Source: Micromonospora sediminimaris | GTDB taxonomy: Bacteria; Actinomycetota; Actinomycetes; Mycobacteriales; Micromonosporaceae | Assembly: GCA_900112325.1 (NCBI GenBank) | Contig: FOLJ01000003.1 | Span: 248,001 to 312,000 of the forward strand | Direction: 5' to 3' | Length of the DNA: 64,000 nt | Shown: piece after piece, positions 26,849 to 35,114 of the stretch | How the letters are laid out: every line of letters starts with the position of its first letter | Position numbering within the stretch: the stretch's first letter is position 1 | Position numbers and translations under genes: made by a program | The notes under the pieces: generated by a model | What the model saw: the letters and a program-made list of their open reading frames with translations, nothing else | The model's database searches: none | Told to the model about the DNA's origin: nothing

Positions 26849-28309
26849 CTAGAACGGGTATTGGGTGATGTCGCCCTGCATCGTGAGCCACTGGGTCTCG
26901 GTGAACGCCTCGATGTTCGCCGCCGCCCCACCGAAGCGGGAACCGGTGCCGGATGCGCCGACCCCGCCGAACGGCGCCACCGCCTCGTCGCTGACGGTCT
27001 GGTCGTTGATGTGCACGATGCCACTGGGAATGCGCTCGGCCAGCGCCATGGCCTTCATCACGTCGCGGCTGAGGATGCCGAGCGACAGCCCGTACTCGCT
27101 GGCGCCGGCCAGCGCCGCCGCCTCGTCCAGGTCGCTGAAGGCGAGCACCGGGGCGACCGGGCCGAACACCTCCTGCGCGTACGCTGGGGTGGTCGGGGTG
27201 ACATCGGCGAGCACGGTGGGCCGGTAGAACAGACCCTCGTAGCTGCCACCGGCGGCCAGCCGGGCGCCTGCGTCCACGCTCGACGTGACCAGCGCGTGGA
27301 TCTTGTCGCGCTGTGCCTCGTCGATGATCGGCCCGAGCGCCACCTGCTCCTTGGCGGGGTCACCGACCGGCAGGTGGTCGGCCTTGGCGGCCAGCTCGGT
27401 GACGTACCGCTCGGCGAGGCTCTCGTGCACCAGGTGCCGGCCGGTGGTCATGCAGATCTGCCCCTGGTGCAGGAAGGAACCCCAGGCGCCGGCCGAGACG
27501 GCGAGGTCCAGGTCCGCGTCGTCGAGCACCACCAGCGCCGAGTTGCCACCCAGCTCCAGGTGCGCCCGCTTCAGGTGCCGGGCGGCGGCCTCACCGACCT
27601 TGCGGCCCGCGGCGGACGACCCGGTGAAGCTGATCACCCGTACGCGCGGGTCGGCGACCAGCGCCTCGCCGGTCGCGACGCCGCCCGGCAGCACGTGCAG
27701 CAGGCCCTCGGGCAGCCCCGCCTCCTCGAAGATCCGGGCGATGGAGAGCCCACCGCAGACCGCCGTACGCAGGTCCGGTTTGAGCACCACCGCGTTGCCC
27801 AGCGCCAGCGCCGGGGCCACCGAGCGGATCGCCAGGATCAGCGGAGCGTTGAACGGCGAGATGACGCCCACCACGCCGACCGGTAGCCGGCGGGCCAGGC
27901 TGAGTCGGGGCTGGGCGCTCGGGATGATCTCACCGAGCGACTGCGAGGGCAGCGTCGCGGCCTCGTAGCACTCCTGCGCGGCGGTGCTGGTCTCCAGGCC
28001 GCCCTTGGGCGGGATCGACCCGGACTCGCGGACCACCCACTCGCCGACCTCGGCGGCGTGCTGCTCCCACAACGCGCCGGCCCGGCGTAGCACGGCGGCC
28101 CGCTCGGTGTAGCTGGTGGCGGCCCAGGCCCGCTGCGCGGCGGCGGCCCGGATGCTGGCCCGCGCGACGTCGTCGGCGTCGGCCACGCCTACCTGGCCGA
28201 TCTCCTCGCCGGTGGCGGGGGCGCGAACGGTGGCGGTGCCGCCGGAGGCCCGCACCCAGCCGTCGCTGTAGATCCGGCCGTGCCAGGTGTCGGTGTCGAG
28301 CAGGGGCAT
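26849..28309 (-). CDS. vdh: vanillin/benzaldehyde dehydrogenase-like ALDH
   Basis: 486 residues. Catalytic Glu in LELGGNSALVVLDDADL (about 256-272), catalytic Cys in LHQGQICMTTGRH (about 285-297), ISPFNAPL (about 160-167), EVFGPVAPV. The aromatic aldehyde dehydrogenase branch (vanillin, benzaldehyde) fits the sequence and the position just upstream of pobA. It would convert 4-hydroxybenzaldehyde or vanillin to the acid used by PobA or the VanAB-like pair. The ATG at 28309 has AAGGAGG. The symbol is provisional. Confidence 0.82.
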   Translation of the reverse strand: MPLLDTDTWHGRIYSDGWVRASGGTATVRAPATGEEIGQVGVADADDVARASIRAAAAQRAWAATSYTERAAVLRRAGALWEQHAAEVGEWVVRESGSIPPKGGLETSTAAQECYEAATLPSQSLGEIIPSAQPRLSLARRLPVGVVGVISPFNAPLILAIRSVAPALALGNAVVLKPDLRTAVCGGLSIARIFEEAGLPEGLLHVLPGGVATGEALVADPRVRVISFTGSSAAGRKVGEAAARHLKRAHLELGGNSALVVLDDADLDLAVSAGAWGSFLHQGQICMTTGRHLVHESLAERYVTELAAKADHLPVGDPAKEQVALGPIIDEAQRDKIHALVTSSVDAGARLAAGGSYEGLFYRPTVLADVTPTTPAYAQEVFGPVAPVLAFSDLDEAAALAGASEYGLSLGILSRDVMKAMALAERIPSGIVHINDQTVSDEAVAPFGGVGASGTGSRFGGAAANIEAFTETQWLTMQGDITQYPF

Positions 28310-28650
28310 GGTGGTCCTCCTTGCGCCGCAGGTGGGACAGGCACGGGCGGTGGCCGGCGGGATGGTTCCGGCCACGCCTGATACGTGCGGCGGCCCGGCG
28401 GTAGCCAGGGCCGACCGCGCGTCGCTTGTTCGCTTGCCGAACAGGCGTTCTCATCAAGGACATTTGCACGGGACTCGGCTCGCGTCAACGGATCACCGCA
28501 ACATTTCTGCGACAGGTCGGACGGGTGAACCCGGTCGGCCGGGGCGCGTTGACGAACGTCACCAACGCCGATTACGTTCGAGATAAGTACGCCGGTCCGC
28601 ATGCCGAACAGCGGTCGGTGGGTGCGATGACACAGGAGGCAGGGAGGCTC
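28310..28650. promoter_or_regulatory. 341-bp divergent control region of vdh-pobA and pca genes
   Basis: No gene seen. It holds the triple GTTC/GAAC element at 28428-28450 and a second looser pair (GTTCG 28576-28580, TGCCGAAC 28602-28609). This is the only long gap in the aromatic region, so both transcripts probably start here. Confidence 0.6.
28428..28450. promoter_or_regulatory. candidate PcaR (IclR-family) operator
   Basis: GTTCG-CTTGC-CGAAC (28428-28442) is a perfect inverted repeat, and its right half forms a second inverted pair GAAC-AGGC-GTTC (28439-28450). Three alternating half-sites recall the three-repeat PcaU/PobR operators of Acinetobacter. PcaR at 34271 is the likely binder. 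Confidence 0.55.
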
Positions 28651-29469
28651 ATGGCGAAGCTCGTCCCGCTGGCCGACGGCGTCGCGGAGCTGGTCCGCGA
28701 CGGGGACACGGTGGCGCTGGAGGGATTCACCCACCTGATCCCGTTCGCCGCCGGCCACGAGATCATCCGGCAGGAGCGGCGCGACCTGACCCTGGTGCGG
28801 ATGACCCCCGACGTCATCTACGACCAGCTCATCGGTGCCGGCTGCGCCCGCCGCCTGGTCTTCTCCTGGGGCGGCAACCCCGGCGTGGGATCGCTGCACC
28901 GCTTCCGTGACGCCGTGCAGAACTCCTGGCCCGTCCCGTTGGAGCTGGAGGAACACAGCCACGCCGGGATGGCCAACCGCTACGTCGCCGGTGCCTCCGG
29001 CCTGCCGTTCGCGGTGCTGCGCGGCTACACCGGCACCGACCTGCCCCGGCACACCGGCAACATCCGCAGCATCGACTGCCCGTTCACCGGGGAGACACTG
29101 ACCGCGGTCCCCGCGCTGAACCCCGATGTGACGGTGGTGCACGCCCAGCGCGCCGACCGCGCCGGCAACGTGCAGATGTGGGGCATCACCGGCGTGCAGA
29201 AGGAGGCGGTGCTGGCCGCCCGCCGGTCCCTGGTCACCGTCGAGGAGATCGTCGACGAGTTGACCCCGGTACCCGGCCAGGTGGTGCTGCCCGGCTGGGC
29301 GATAACCGCCGTGGCGCACGTACCCGGCGGCGCCCATCCCTCGTACGCGCACGGCTACTCGGTGCGGGACAACGCCTTCTACGTCGCCTGGGACGAGATC
29401 AGCCGGGACCGTGACACCTTCCAGGACTGGATCGAACGGCATGTGCAGAACGCGGGGGCGACGGCATGA
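28651..29469 (+). CDS. pcaI: 3-oxoadipate CoA-transferase subunit A
   Basis: 272 residues. CoA-transferase family I alpha-type fold: DGDTVALEGFTHLIPFAAG (about 17-35) in place of the usual glycine-rich GGFG loop, FSWGGNPGVGSL (about 72-83), and PALNPDVTVVHAQRADRAGN (about 155-174). With PcaJ it moves CoA from succinyl-CoA to 3-oxoadipate. ATG 28651 has AGGGAGG upstream; ATG 28627 is an alternative. An 80-bp repeat unit lies between its stop and pcaJ. Confidence 0.88.
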   Translation: MAKLVPLADGVAELVRDGDTVALEGFTHLIPFAAGHEIIRQERRDLTLVRMTPDVIYDQLIGAGCARRLVFSWGGNPGVGSLHRFRDAVQNSWPVPLELEEHSHAGMANRYVAGASGLPFAVLRGYTGTDLPRHTGNIRSIDCPFTGETLTAVPALNPDVTVVHAQRADRAGNVQMWGITGVQKEAVLAARRSLVTVEEIVDELTPVPGQVVLPGWAITAVAHVPGGAHPSYAHGYSVRDNAFYVAWDEISRDRDTFQDWIERHVQNAGATA

Positions 29470-29551
29470 GTGAGCGTCAGCGAGCGAATCATCAACTCAG
29501 TGCGTTGGTGCCTCATGTCGGCCCGCAGCGCAGCGGAGGGCCGGCATGAGT
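29462..29551. repeat. 80-bp unit flanked by 10-bp direct repeats between pcaI and pcaJ
   Basis: CGGCATGAGT occurs at 29462-29471 and 29542-29551. Removing one 80-bp period would restore an ATGA overlap of the pcaI stop and pcaJ start, as elsewhere in this operon. The unit ends in a hairpin (arms 29514-29524 and 29538-29548, 11 bp with one G-T pair, 13-nt loop) that covers the pcaJ ATG. It looks like a small inserted interspersed repeat. Confidence 0.6.
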
Positions 29552-30310
29552 CAGTACACCGCCGACGAGATGATGACGGTGGCGGCCGCCCGGCAACTGC
29601 GCGACGGCACCGCCTGTTTCGTCGGGATCGGCCTGCCCAGCACCGCGGCGAACCTGGCCCGCGCCACCCACGCGCCGGATCTGGTGCTGATCTACGAGTC
29701 CGGTTGTCTCGGCGCCAAGCCGGATCGGCTGCCGCTCTCCATCGGTGACGGCGTGCTCGCCGACACCGCCGACGCGGTGATCCCGGTGCCCGAGGTGTTC
29801 AACTACTGGCTGCAACCCGGGCGCATCGACGTCGGGTTCCTCGGTGCCGCGCAGCTCGACCGGTACGGCAACATCAACACCACGGTCATCGGCGGTGACT
29901 ACACCGACCCGAAGGTGCGCCTGCCCGGTGCCGGTGGCGCTCCCGAGATCGCCGCCTCCTGCGGCGAGGTGGTGGTGATCGTCCGGCAGAGCCGGCGTAC
30001 CTTCACCGAGCGCGTCGACTTCGTCACCTCGGTCGGCTACGGCGCCGGCCCCGGCGACCGGGCCCGGCTCGGTCTACGCGGCGGTGGACCCCGCACCGTC
30101 ATCACCGACCTCGGCGTCCTCGAGGCCGACCCGGACAGCTGCGAACTCACGCTCACCCGGCTGCACCCGGGCGTCACCGTCGAGCGGGTCCGCGAGGCCA
30201 CCGGCTGGCCGCTCGCCGTCGCCGACGACCTGAGCACCAACGAGCCACCGACCGCCGAGGAACTCACAGTGCTGCGCGCCCTTGAAGCGACAATGCGGGC
30301 GGCGGCATGA
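29546..30310 (+). CDS. pcaJ: 3-oxoadipate CoA-transferase subunit B
   Basis: 254 residues. Seen: MMTVAAARQLRDGTACFVGIGLPSTAANLAR (split over about 9-39), the catalytic glutamate in LIYESGCLG (about 47-55, where a CoA thioester is formed), FLGAAQLDRYGNINTTVIG (about 98-116), and CGEVVVIVRQSRRTF. Partner of PcaI. The ATG is inside the hairpin of the inserted repeat unit, and no good Shine-Dalgarno is free, which may lower its translation relative to PcaI. Confidence 0.9.
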   Translation: MSQYTADEMMTVAAARQLRDGTACFVGIGLPSTAANLARATHAPDLVLIYESGCLGAKPDRLPLSIGDGVLADTADAVIPVPEVFNYWLQPGRIDVGFLGAAQLDRYGNINTTVIGGDYTDPKVRLPGAGGAPEIAASCGEVVVIVRQSRRTFTERVDFVTSVGYGAGPGDRARLGLRGGGPRTVITDLGVLEADPDSCELTLTRLHPGVTVERVREATGWPLAVADDLSTNEPPTAEELTVLRALEATMRAAA

Positions 30311-30416
30311 CCGGCCAGCCTCAGCCCGAACCGCCGGGCGGTGCGATCGTCAGCGGGCACCCGCTCGAATCCTCCGGGTCGCGGATACTCGGATCGACTG
30401 AAGGGGAGGAGCGGCC

Positions 30417-31157
30417 TTGACCCAGGACGCCGAGCGGAAACTGATCCTGCCGAGCTACCGGCGCGACGACGTCGACGCCCACCCGCCGTTGCTCAGCCCC
30501 GGCTACCGGTCGACGGTGAGCCGGGCGCCGCAGCAGCCGTTGACCTACTTGCCGCAGCGGCTCACCGAGGTCACCGGCCCGCTGCTCGGCGAGGGTCGCC
30601 TCGGCGAGTTGGACCACGACCTGACCCGCCAGCACGACGGTGAACCCCTCGGGCAGCGGATAATCGTGCACGGCCGGGTTCTCGACGGTGACGGCCGCGT
30701 GGTGCCGCACACCCTCGTCGAGATCTGGCAGGCCAACGCCGCCGGCCGCTACCGGCACGCCGCCGACACCTGGCCGGCGCCGCTGGACCCGAACTTCACA
30801 GGCGTCGGGCGCGCCCTGACCGACGCGGACGGCCGCTACCGCTTCGTCACCGTGCAGCCCGGCGCCTACCCGTGGCGCAACCACGACAACGCCTGGCGGC
30901 CCGCGCACATCCACTTCTCCCTCTTCGGCCGCGCCTTCACCCAGCGGCTGGTGACCCAGATGTACTTCCCGGGCGACCCGCTGTTCTTCCAGGACCCGAT
31001 CTTCAACTCGGTCCGCGACGAGCGGGCCAGGCAGCGGATGGTGGCCCGCTACGACCACGCGGCCACCCGCCCCGAGTGGGCGCTCGCCTACGAGTTCGAC
31101 ATCGTGCTGCGCGGCCGGGAGGCCACCGTGTTCGAGGACGAGGACGACGATGAGTGA
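30417..31157 (+). CDS. pcaH: protocatechuate 3,4-dioxygenase beta subunit
   Basis: 246 residues from TTG 30417, supported by AAGGGGAGGA upstream. Intradiol dioxygenase: VVPHTLVEIWQANAAGRYRH (about 99-118, first Fe Tyr), QPGAYPWRNHDNAWRPAHIHFS (split at about 146-167, with the second Tyr and the two His ligands), QMYFPGDPLFF. Carries the active-site ferric iron and cleaves protocatechuate between the hydroxyls to 3-carboxy-cis,cis-muconate. Overlaps pcaG by 8 bp. Confidence 0.95.
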   Translation: MTQDAERKLILPSYRRDDVDAHPPLLSPGYRSTVSRAPQQPLTYLPQRLTEVTGPLLGEGRLGELDHDLTRQHDGEPLGQRIIVHGRVLDGDGRVVPHTLVEIWQANAAGRYRHAADTWPAPLDPNFTGVGRALTDADGRYRFVTVQPGAYPWRNHDNAWRPAHIHFSLFGRAFTQRLVTQMYFPGDPLFFQDPIFNSVRDERARQRMVARYDHAATRPEWALAYEFDIVLRGREATVFEDEDDDE

Positions 31158-31719
31158 GTCGCTGGGCGTGACGCCCGCCCAGACCGTCGGGCCGTACCTG
31201 CACATCGGCCTGCGCTGGCCCGACGGGCCGTACGTGGTGCCGGAGGGTACGCCCGGGGCGTTCTGGCTGCGGGGCCGGATCTTCGACGGCACCGGCGCGG
31301 CCGTGGTCGATGCGATGGTGGAGAGCTGGCAGGCCGATCCCGACGGGCGCTTCGACCATCCCGACGATCCGCGGGGCGCCCGGCCATCGGCGGTCCCCGG
31401 CTTCCGGGGTTTCGGCCGGGCCGAGACCGACACCGAGGGCCGGTACGCGTTGCACATCGTCAAGCCTGGGCCGCTGCCCACCTTCGACGGCGACACCGAG
31501 GCACCGCACCTGACCCTGTCGGTGTTCGGGCGGGGGCTGCTGCACCGTCTCGTCACCCGGGTCTACTTTCCCGGCGAGGCGGCCAACGCCAGCGACCCGG
31601 TGCTGCGTACCGTCGACCCGCAGCGTCGTGACACGCTGCTGGCCCGGCCGGCCACGGACGGGTTCCAGTTCGACATCCGCCTTCAGGGAGAGCATGAGAC
31701 CGTCTTCTTCGCCGTCTGA
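31150..31719 (+). CDS. pcaG: protocatechuate 3,4-dioxygenase alpha subunit
   Basis: 189 residues. Starts TPAQTVGPYLHIGL (about 7-20), typical of PcaG. MVESWQADPDGRF (about 56-68) and HLTLSVFGRGLLHRLVTRVYFPGE (split at about 119-142). It lacks a full iron-ligand set (HLTLSVF where PcaH has HIHFSLF), as expected for the structural alpha subunit. The start overlaps pcaH, and pcaB starts 26 bp before its stop. Confidence 0.95.
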   Translation: MSESLGVTPAQTVGPYLHIGLRWPDGPYVVPEGTPGAFWLRGRIFDGTGAAVVDAMVESWQADPDGRFDHPDDPRGARPSAVPGFRGFGRAETDTEGRYALHIVKPGPLPTFDGDTEAPHLTLSVFGRGLLHRLVTRVYFPGEAANASDPVLRTVDPQRRDTLLARPATDGFQFDIRLQGEHETVFFAV

Positions 31720-33118
31720 GGCACTGCTGCGCGGGCTCTCCGGCACGCCTGACGTCGACGCCGAACTCGGCGACCACGCCCTGCTGCGGGCGCTGCTGGA
31801 CGCGGAGGCGGCCCTGGCCCGGGCCGGCGCCGAGGTCGGGCTGGTGCCTGCCCCGGCCGCCGACGAGATCGTCCGGCAGTGCCGCGTCGAACGGTACGAC
31901 CCGGCCGCTCTCGGCGAGGCGGCCGAGGCGGCCGGCAATCCCGTCGTCCCGCTGGTGCGGGAGCTGACCGCCGCGGTCGCCGCGCCGGCCCGGCCCTGGG
32001 TGCACCACGGCGCGACCAGCCAGGACGTGCTCGACACCGCCCTGTCGCTGGTGGCGGCCCGGGCCGTCGAGCCGCTGCTGCGGCACCTCGCCGACGCCGC
32101 CGACGCCGCCGCCCGGCTGGCCCGGACCCACCGCGACACCCTGATGACCGCCCGTACCCTCGGCCAGCAGGCCGCACCGACCACCTTCGGGCTCAAGGCG
32201 GCCGGCTGGCTGGTCGGCCTGGTGGCGGCGCGGACCCGGCTGGCCGGGGCGCGCGCCGGCCTGCCCGCGCAGCTCGGCGGGGCGGTCGGCACCCTCGCCG
32301 CCTATGGCACTGCCGGGCCGGCGATGGTCGACCGGTTCGCCACGCAGCTCGGCCTGGCGGCGAGCCCGCTGCCCTGGCACACCCGCCGCCAGCCCCTGCT
32401 CGACCTGGCCGCCGCCCTCGGTGGGCTGCTCGCCGCCACCGGCAAGATCGCCCTCGACGTGGGCCTGCTCGCGCAGACCGAGGTTGGTGAGGTGGCCGAG
32501 GGAGGCGCGGGGCGGGGCGGCTCCTCGGCGATGCCGCACAAGCGCAACCCGGTGGATTCGGTGCTGGTCACCGCCGCGGCCCGGCGTGGCCCGGGGCTCG
32601 TCGGCACGTTGTTCGCCGCCGCCGGCCAGGAGCACGAGCGGGCCACCGGTGGCTGGCACGCCGAGTGGGAACCCCTGCTCGACCTGACGCACCTCGCCGG
32701 TGGGGCCGCCGCCCGTACCGCCCGGATGCTCGCCGGCCTCGACGTACGTCCGCAGCGGATGCGGGCCAACCTGGACGCCACCGGCGGCCTGCTGCTCGCC
32801 GAGGCGGTCGCCGCCCGGCTGGCACCGGCCCTGGGCCGCGCCGCCGCTCACGACCTGGTCCGCCGCGCCGCCGGCCGGCCCGACTTCCGGGCGGCGCTGC
32901 TGGCCGAGGCGGACCTGCGCGCCCACCTGTCGGAGTCGGACGTCGACGCCGCCCTCGACCCGGCCGGTTGGCTCGGCAGCACTGGCTACCTGATCGACCG
33001 CGCCCTCGACCTGCACCGCGACGCGACGCCAGGCCCGGCCGAGACCGCCGGGCCGCACCCCGAGGCGGCCCAGGGCCTGGCCGCGGCCGTCGGGCCGGAC
33101 GGCGAGGTACGGCCGTGA
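31694..33118 (+). CDS. pcaB: 3-carboxy-cis,cis-muconate cycloisomerase
   Basis: 474 residues. Fumarase/aspartase superfamily: PWVHHGATSQDVLDTAL (about 103-119), TLGQQAAPTTFG (about 153-164) and the flexible catalytic loop GGSSAMPHKRNPVD (about 275-288). Converts 3-carboxymuconate to 4-carboxymuconolactone. ATG 31694 (GGGAG upstream) is inside the end of pcaG. The C-terminal 30 residues are Ala/Pro-rich. Confidence 0.93.
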   Translation: MRPSSSPSEALLRGLSGTPDVDAELGDHALLRALLDAEAALARAGAEVGLVPAPAADEIVRQCRVERYDPAALGEAAEAAGNPVVPLVRELTAAVAAPARPWVHHGATSQDVLDTALSLVAARAVEPLLRHLADAADAAARLARTHRDTLMTARTLGQQAAPTTFGLKAAGWLVGLVAARTRLAGARAGLPAQLGGAVGTLAAYGTAGPAMVDRFATQLGLAASPLPWHTRRQPLLDLAAALGGLLAATGKIALDVGLLAQTEVGEVAEGGAGRGGSSAMPHKRNPVDSVLVTAAARRGPGLVGTLFAAAGQEHERATGGWHAEWEPLLDLTHLAGGAAARTARMLAGLDVRPQRMRANLDATGGLLLAEAVAARLAPALGRAAAHDLVRRAAGRPDFRAALLAEADLRAHLSESDVDAALDPAGWLGSTGYLIDRALDLHRDATPGPAETAGPHPEAAQGLAAAVGPDGEVRP

Positions 33119-33894
33119 CCGGCGCGCTGCACTACACCGTCGACGGCCCGCCGGACGCGCCGGTGCTGCTGCTCGGCAGCTCCCTCGGCACCACCGGCGC
33201 GATGTGGCAGCCGCAGGTGGCGGCGCTGGCCGAGCGGTACCGCGTGGTCCGCTACGACCATCTGGGCCACGGCGGCTCGGCGACACCGGCCGGGCCGTAC
33301 ACCATCGACCTGCTCGGCCGGAAGGTGCTGCGGCTGCTGGACGACCTGAGCGTGACCCGGGTCCACTACGCCGGGCTCTCCCTCGGCGGGATGGTCGGCA
33401 TGTGGCTGGCCGCCCACGCCCCCGAACGGATCGACCGCCTCGCCCTGCTGTGCACCTCCGCACTGCTCGGGCCGGCGGACGGCTGGCGGGCCCGAGCCGC
33501 CGCCGTCCGTGCCGGTCGGCTGGACAGCATCGCCGACGCGATCGTCGAGCGCTGGTTCACTCCCGCCTTCGCCGCGACCCATCCGGACGCCGTCGCCGCG
33601 TACCGGAACATGCTGGTCAGCACGCCTGCCGCCGGGTACGCCGGCTGCTGTGCGGCAATCGCCGCGATGGATCTGCGCCCGGACCTGGCCGCGATCCGCG
33701 CACCGACGCTTGTGGTCGGCGCGGCCGACGATCCGGCGACCCCGCCGGAGCACGCGGCCGCCATCGCCGAGCGGATCCCGTCGGCCCGCCTGGTGGTGCT
33801 CGACGGGGCGGCGCACCTGGCCAACGTCGAGCAACCCGAGGCCGTCACCCGACTGCTCGTGGACCACCTCGACCCGGAAGGCGCGGTGCGCTGA
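33115..33894 (+). CDS. pcaD: 3-oxoadipate enol-lactonase
   Basis: 259 residues from GTG 33115, overlapping pcaB by 4 bp. Alpha/beta hydrolase: LLLGSSLGTTGAMW (about 18-31, oxyanion region), nucleophile elbow GLSLGGMVG (about 85-93), an acid in VVGAADDPATPP (about 200-211) and the catalytic His in DGAAHLANVEQPE (about 229-241). Hydrolyses 3-oxoadipate enol-lactone. Many actinobacteria fuse this with PcaC as PcaL; here it is separate. Confidence 0.93.
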   Translation: MTGALHYTVDGPPDAPVLLLGSSLGTTGAMWQPQVAALAERYRVVRYDHLGHGGSATPAGPYTIDLLGRKVLRLLDDLSVTRVHYAGLSLGGMVGMWLAAHAPERIDRLALLCTSALLGPADGWRARAAAVRAGRLDSIADAIVERWFTPAFAATHPDAVAAYRNMLVSTPAAGYAGCCAAIAAMDLRPDLAAIRAPTLVVGAADDPATPPEHAAAIAERIPSARLVVLDGAAHLANVEQPEAVTRLLVDHLDPEGAVR

Positions 33895-34274
33895 TGACCG
33901 ACCAGCAGCGGTACGAGGCCGGCATGGCGGTACGCCGGCAGGTGCTCGGCGACGCGCACGTCGACCGGGCCATCGCCGGCACCGACGAGTTCACCGCCGA
34001 CTTCCAGGACCTGATCACCCGCTACGCGTGGGGTGAGATCTGGACCCGGGAGGGGCTGGACCGGCGTACCCGCAGCTGCATCACCCTCGCCGTGCTGGCC
34101 ACCCTGCACCACGACGAGGAACTGGCCATGCACGTACGCGCCGCTCTGCGCAACGGCCTCACCCCCGACGAGGTGAAGGAGGTGCTGCTCCAGGTGGCCG
34201 TCTACGCTGGCGTACCGGCGGCGAACCGGGCGTTCAAGGTGGCCCAGGAGACTCTGCGGCAGGAGGCCCAGTGA
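33894..34274 (+). CDS. pcaC: 4-carboxymuconolactone decarboxylase
   Basis: 126 residues, all-helical CMD family: YEAGMAVRRQVLGDAHVDRA (about 6-25), FQDLITRYAWGEIW (about 37-50), the core RRTRSCITLAVLATLHHDEELAMHV (split at about 56-80) and EVLLQVAVYAGVPAANRAF. Decarboxylates 4-carboxymuconolactone to the enol-lactone used by PcaD. Its start shares one base with the pcaD stop (TGATG), so a PcaL-type fusion is only one frame away. Confidence 0.94.
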   Translation: MTDQQRYEAGMAVRRQVLGDAHVDRAIAGTDEFTADFQDLITRYAWGEIWTREGLDRRTRSCITLAVLATLHHDEELAMHVRAALRNGLTPDEVKEVLLQVAVYAGVPAANRAFKVAQETLRQEAQ

Positions 34275-35059
34275 GCGACGAGGCGACGGCCCGCTCCGGC
34301 GAGTTCGTCCAGTCGTTGGAACGCGGTCTCGCCGTGATCCGGGCCTTCGACGCCGAACACCCGCAGCTCACCCTCAGCGAGGTGGCCCGGGCCACCGGGC
34401 TGACCCGGGCCGCCGCCCGTCGCTTCCTGCTCACCCTGGTCGAACTCGGCTACGTACGCACCGACGGGCGGCTGTTCTCCCTGCGCCCGCGCATCCTCGA
34501 CCTCGGCTACGCCTACCTGTCCAGCCTGAGCCTGCCCGAGGTGGCCCAGCCGCACATGGAGGCGCTGGTGGCGCAGGTGCACGAGTCCTGCTCCGTGTCG
34601 GTCCTCGACGGTGACGAGGTCGTCTACGTCGCCCGGGTGCCCACCAAGCGGATCATGACGGTGGGGATCAGCGTCGGCACCCGGTTCCCCGCGTACGCCA
34701 CGTCGATGGGCCGGGTGCTGCTCGCCGGGCAGCCGCCCCGATGGCTGGACGACTATCTCGCCACGGCGCAGCTGCGCCCGCTGACCCGGCGCACCGTGAC
34801 CGATCCGGCCAAACTGCGTGACATCCTGACCAAGATCGCCAACCAGGGGTACGCCCTCGTCGACCAGGAGCTGGAGGAGGGGCTGCGGTCGCTGGCCGCG
34901 CCGATCCACGGTGACAACGGCTCGGTGGTGGCCGCGGTGAACGTCTCCGCCCACGCCAGCCGAGGCTCGTTTGAGATGATCCGCAGGGAGCTGCTGCCAC
35001 CGCTGCTGGCCACTGCCAAGCGCATCGAGGAGGACCTGAGCGCCGGTCCCCGTCGCTGA
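34271..35059 (+). CDS. pcaR: IclR family regulator of the pca pathway
   Basis: 262 residues from GTG 34271, overlapping pcaC by 4 bp. FVQSLERGLAVIRAFD (about 13-28) and LTLSEVARATGLTRAAARRFL (split at about 34-54) form the HTH; DGDEVVYVARVPTKRIM (about 115-131) and GTRFPAYATSMGRVLLA (about 136-152) belong to the effector domain. Matches the PcaR/PcaU/PobR subfamily, which responds to protocatechuate or 3-oxoadipate. Candidate operator at 28428-28450. Confidence 0.9.
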   Translation: MSDEATARSGEFVQSLERGLAVIRAFDAEHPQLTLSEVARATGLTRAAARRFLLTLVELGYVRTDGRLFSLRPRILDLGYAYLSSLSLPEVAQPHMEALVAQVHESCSVSVLDGDEVVYVARVPTKRIMTVGISVGTRFPAYATSMGRVLLAGQPPRWLDDYLATAQLRPLTRRTVTDPAKLRDILTKIANQGYALVDQELEEGLRSLAAPIHGDNGSVVAAVNVSAHASRGSFEMIRRELLPPLLATAKRIEEDLSAGPRR

Positions 35060-35114
35060 GCCCGGTCTGGGCGCTGCGGCGAATCGGCCCGGGGCGGCCC
35101 GTCGGCGTACCACC

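Noticed and set aside
30311..30416. Possible extra gene between pcaJ and pcaH
   Set aside because: The 106-bp gap has a frame that opens ATGACCGGCCAGCC but stays open only briefly and has no coding character. It ends in the ribosome site of pcaH.
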